The notes beneath the pieces were generated by a model. The model was not told the origin of the DNA, searched no databases, and saw nothing but the letters and a program-made list of their open reading frames with translations. A stretch of 64,000 nt of DNA from Burkholderiaceae bacterium. GTDB taxonomy: Bacteria; Pseudomonadota; Gammaproteobacteria; Burkholderiales; Burkholderiaceae_C. Each line of letters begins with the position of its first letter. Position 1 is the stretch's first letter. Location: positions 62,001 through 126,000 of the forward strand of contig JAEUOU010000029.1 in the NCBI GenBank assembly GCA_016790575.1, in the 5' to 3' direction. Of this stretch, positions 62,401-64,000 are shown in pieces. Made by a program: the position numbers and the translations under genes.

Positions 62401-63488
62401 CCTCGCTGGCCTCGGCGCAGCCGTCCACATTGACCTTCACCCTGGGCAACCCGAATTCGGCGGCGCTGCTGCCCGGCGGCCTGACCGGCGCGCAGTTCAC
62501 CGACAGCCTGCCCGCCGGCCTGACCGTCACGCTCAGCGGCCCGGCCGCGGGCAGTTGTGTCGGCGCATCGGGCAATCTGCTCACCGCGGGCGCGACCAGC
62601 CTGGCGATCACCGGGTTGACCATTCCGGCGGCCGGCTCGTGCACGGTGGCACTGCTGGTCAATGCCGGTGCCGTCGGGGTCTATCCGAACCAGAGCTCCG
62701 GGGTCATCACCACACTGCTGCCCACCGCGAGCGCGCCGTCCAACACCGCCACGCTGACCGTGCTGGCGGCGCCGAGCCAGAGCAAATCCATCAGTCCCGC
62801 CACGATTCTCAGTGGTGGCACGGGAACGGCCGTGCTGACGATCACCCTCAGCAACCCCAACACCACCGTGGTCAACCTGGCGTCGCCCGCGGTGACCGAT
62901 GCCTTTCCCGGCAGCCCCGGCACCATGACGGTGGCCAGCCCGCTGACCACCAGCAATACCTGTGGCGGGACCTTGCAGGACAGCGGCGGGGGCGCGCTGG
63001 CGGCAGCGGATGTCGGCATCCGGCTTACCGGCGGCAGCCTTGCGGCCTCCGGCACCTGTGCGTTCAGCGTGGTGGTGCTGGCCCCCACGCCCGGCCTGTA
63101 CCTCAACACCACCTCGGTGCTGGACACCGTCAACGCCGGTTCGGCGCCCGCGGCGACTGCCTCGCTGACCGTGACGCCGTCGGCGCACCTGGAAGTGACC
63201 AAAACCAACAGCGAAACCACGCTGACCGCCGGCCAGTCCACCACCTACGTCATCACCGTCACCAACCTGGGGCCGGCGTCCGGGGCCGGCACCACCGTGG
63301 TGGACCCGGCGGCCAGCGGTCTGGACTGCACCACCCTGAGTTGCAGCGCCAGCGGCGGCGCCGTCTGTCCGGCGGGCCCGCTGGATGTGCCGACGTTGCA
63401 AGGCGCCGGTTACCTGGTGCCGACACTGCCGGCATCCAGTTCGGTCAGTTTCTCGCTGGGCTGCACCGTCACCGCCACCGGCGAGTGA
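59469..63488 (+). CDS. Large secreted repeat protein with DUF11-type beta-sandwich domains
   Basis: Product of 1339 residues from the ATG at 59469. Signal peptide (LLRWLALAWLLMASWSAHA), then nine tandem units of about 133 residues starting near 27, 161, 302, 434, 568, 700, 834, 970 and 1102. Each has a K-x-F-x-P-x-T-I start, STLTITLxN, FTDxLPAG, NSCGG, LTGGTIPASGSC and NTIPxG. The tenth unit (from about 1240, LEVTKTNSETTLTAGQSTTY) is a DUF11 domain. Paired cysteines in each unit suggest disulfides. The chain ends at CTVTATGE with no membrane helix, IPTL-CTERM or other anchor, which such proteins often have. Probably exported surface or adhesion-like; function unknown. Confidence 0.85.
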   Translation: MNAFARLLRWLALAWLLMASWSAHAVIDTNKSYNPINRNVGQTATLIISIFNSDPVNSATAASFTDTMPAGMSVSAVLSNSCGGTATATGTQLTLTGGTVPNASGSVSGACSVAAVVTALSPGTHVNTLVRTDVTANAPGPINAEADALATMTVNPLARPTGTKAVAVDTDLHGGGTRAFVITLSNSNAIALTNVGFTDTLPASLRIGTGGLVTNSCGGSVLDLGGGALDDGDTGLRLTGGTIPVSGSCSISFVFRPANNGAISNGGGGANTNSIPAGGVSTAEGVTNSAAISGTVNLRTGGAVGKGFSPSTITEGGLSTLTLTLTNRNLFTATAVDFTDAMPAGVTVQNLLSNSCGGSLNSFPSGTVTLTGGTIPAVTDPNSSGSASCAIVVQVTAPTAGNYPNTIAAGSFGAFPLSHGAASATLRVIPPSPVSVSKAFAPATVVHTGTSLLTITLNNAGGVPAAITSFTDNLLTMGNLAVRIAATPTPTTNCGGTLTATAGTTTISLTGGTIPASGNCQITVPVQAEPNGLGGNRTNTLPPDSLVTSLGNNENTATAALTINAALTAAKAFSPATITPSGTSRLTVTINHANGAPPFTNLSFIDNLPAGHTVAAPPDVFSTCGGTVTANAGSATFNLGGGFLPAGTSSCVVAVTIQAPAGTGAATNTIISGSVTTAEGVRSRAAASATLTRVSSGAPVTLNKSFLPTSINGGATSTLQITIANNNPGALALSGVALTDVMPTGMALAATPNPSFTGAGCTSATFVAVPLAGSVSFSGASIAANSVCNVTVVVTGLQDGNLTNNIPVSQLTSAQGVTNDNAPSATLTVLRNVGISKYFQPDTIVQGGTATLVIAVLNTNDVARTGTPTNTFTDNLPAGVTLASGVSTNSCAASSLTDGAGGALNAGDTSVRLNGGNFPAGSVCTLSVVVTSVTAGTVDNVIPPGSVTTLEGSTNPDPATARLRVLAPPTIAKSFNPTSLASAQPSTLTFTLGNPNSAALLPGGLTGAQFTDSLPAGLTVTLSGPAAGSCVGASGNLLTAGATSLAITGLTIPAAGSCTVALLVNAGAVGVYPNQSSGVITTLLPTASAPSNTATLTVLAAPSQSKSISPATILSGGTGTAVLTITLSNPNTTVVNLASPAVTDAFPGSPGTMTVASPLTTSNTCGGTLQDSGGGALAAADVGIRLTGGSLAASGTCAFSVVVLAPTPGLYLNTTSVLDTVNAGSAPAATASLTVTPSAHLEVTKTNSETTLTAGQSTTYVITVTNLGPASGAGTTVVDPAASGLDCTTLSCSASGGAVCPAGPLDVPTLQGAGYLVPTLPASSSVSFSLGCTVTATGE

Positions 63489-63512
63489 ATTCGCCGGGCG
63501 GGCGGGTGGCGC

Positions 63513-64000
63513 TCAGCCGGCGTCGGGCTCCTGCGCCGCGCGCGCCAGGCGGGCGCTGCGCCAGTAGACGTCGTCACCCGGCAGGCCGTCGCTGCGGTGG
63601 CGATTGAGCACCCGGGCGAGCACGAACATCAGGTCGCTCAGGCGGTTGAGGTACTGGCGCGGGGTGTCTTTGAGCGCGTCCTGCGCGCCCAGCGCGACCA
63701 CGGCCCGCTCGGCACGGCGGGCCACCGTGCGGCAGACATGGGCTTGCGCGGCGGCACGGGTGCCGGCGGGAAGGATGAATTCCTGCAGGCGCGGCAGTTG
63801 CGCGTTGTAGTGCGCCAGGGCGTCGTCCAGCGTGGCCAGCGCCTGCGGCTGGAGCAGCTCGAAGCCTGGAATGGACAGCTCGCCGCCCAGATTGAACAAC
63901 TGGTGCTGGATCTCGACCAGCAGTTCGCGCACCGGCTCCGGCAGGGGCTCACACAACAGCACGCCAATATGGGAGTTGAGTTCGTCGACATCGCCCATGG
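63513..64000 (-). CDS. PduO-type cob(I)alamin adenosyltransferase, 5' end outside the window
   Basis: Transfers the adenosyl group of ATP to cob(I)alamin. 162 codons are visible. Motifs of the PduO family: DVDELNSHIGVLL, EIQHQLFNLGGELSIPG, FILPAGTRAAAQAHVCRTVA with RRAERAVV (active-site Arg region) and LNRLSDLMFVLARVLN. The usual first 30-40 residues (TRTGDDGTTGL-type ATP loop) would lie beyond base 64000, so the Met at 63998 is unlikely to be the start. It converges with the surface-protein gene. Confidence 0.93.
   Translation of the reverse strand, partial: MGDVDELNSHIGVLLCEPLPEPVRELLVEIQHQLFNLGGELSIPGFELLQPQALATLDDALAHYNAQLPRLQEFILPAGTRAAAQAHVCRTVARRAERAVVALGAQDALKDTPRQYLNRLSDLMFVLARVLNRHRSDGLPGDDVYWRSARLARAAQEPDAG

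Noticed and set aside
59685-63401. 1238-codon minus-strand open frame opposite the surface protein, with regular repeats
   Set aside because: The repeats mirror the tandem domains on the plus strand; the plus-strand product has a signal peptide, conserved motifs and paired cysteines, the minus-strand one has none.
59469-63488. CRISPR-like or satellite DNA repeats
   Set aside because: Periodicity of about 400 bp comes from diverged protein domains, not from identical short repeats with spacers.

Overview
The window is high-GC chromosomal DNA. Its gene order (lptD-surA-rsmA next to amgK, a Bug-type tricarboxylate-transporter substrate-binding protein, an Lrp-linked putA) and its dense family of short repeats point to a betaproteobacterium of the Burkholderiales, most likely Comamonadaceae; this is inference from gene content only. 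No tRNA, rRNA, CRISPR array, transposase or prophage was seen. Both ends cut genes: a 7TMR-DISM sensor at the left and a cob(I)alamin adenosyltransferase at the right.

Layout. (1) 1-5.7 kb: truncated sensor, then putA (proline to glutamate) divergent from an Lrp/AsnC regulator. (2) 5.7-8 kb: a DUF3617 secreted protein and an accessory island with a DUF1778/GNAT toxin-antitoxin pair and the 3' end of an RHS gene, bracketed by two 107-bp direct repeats. (3) 8-23 kb: an MBL-fold hydrolase, glucokinase (minus strand) and a compact plus-strand glycogen operon glgB-glgX-malQ-glgC-glgA-glgP, followed by an M20 peptidase and an alpha/beta hydrolase. It holds synthesis (GlgC, GlgA, GlgB) and breakdown (GlgP, GlgX, MalQ), mostly with 4-bp start/stop overlaps. 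(4) 23-35 kb: YidB-like protein, MFS transporter, rsmE, amgK, then lptD-surA-rsmA, a barnase-type RNase with barstar, and the malic enzyme maeB. (5) 35-42.5 kb: a MacAB-like efflux set whose ATPase is separated from adaptor and permease by an inverted gene, chrA, a zinc-ribbon protein, a DUF3237 protein and a thioesterase. (6) 42.7-53.2 kb: acetoacetate-CoA ligase; a GntR/Bug/amidohydrolase group; an EamA exporter; and a probable aromatic or N-heterocycle catabolic cluster (flavin reductase-MarR fusion, NicX-like ring-cleavage dioxygenase, alpha/beta hydrolase, acyl-CoA-dehydrogenase-fold flavoenzyme). (7) 53.2-57 kb: a HigBA-type toxin-antitoxin pair beside a single-chain MmeI-like restriction-modification enzyme. 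(8) 57-64 kb: a saccharopine-dehydrogenase-like oxidoreductase, an M14 peptidase, a 1339-residue repeat-built surface protein and the partial adenosyltransferase.

The most striking feature runs across the window. A roughly 55-bp element (small hairpin, then a T tract and a core near ACCTTTTTACGCTGGGTAT) occurs about a dozen times. It lies between genes, but also supplies stop codons and last residues to several genes (glk, the yidB-like gene, the amidohydrolase), N-terminal signal-like sequence to two others (Bug protein, M14 peptidase) and in-frame internal residues to the CoA ligase. A second GC-rich element is inserted in frame in the CoA ligase, the NicX-like dioxygenase and, shortened, amgK. 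A third, a 58-bp palindrome, sits in frame in the MmeI-like methyltransferase. Repeat-derived protein segments are the main novelty here; the NicX-like cluster with its reductase-regulator fusion is the best candidate for an undescribed pathway.
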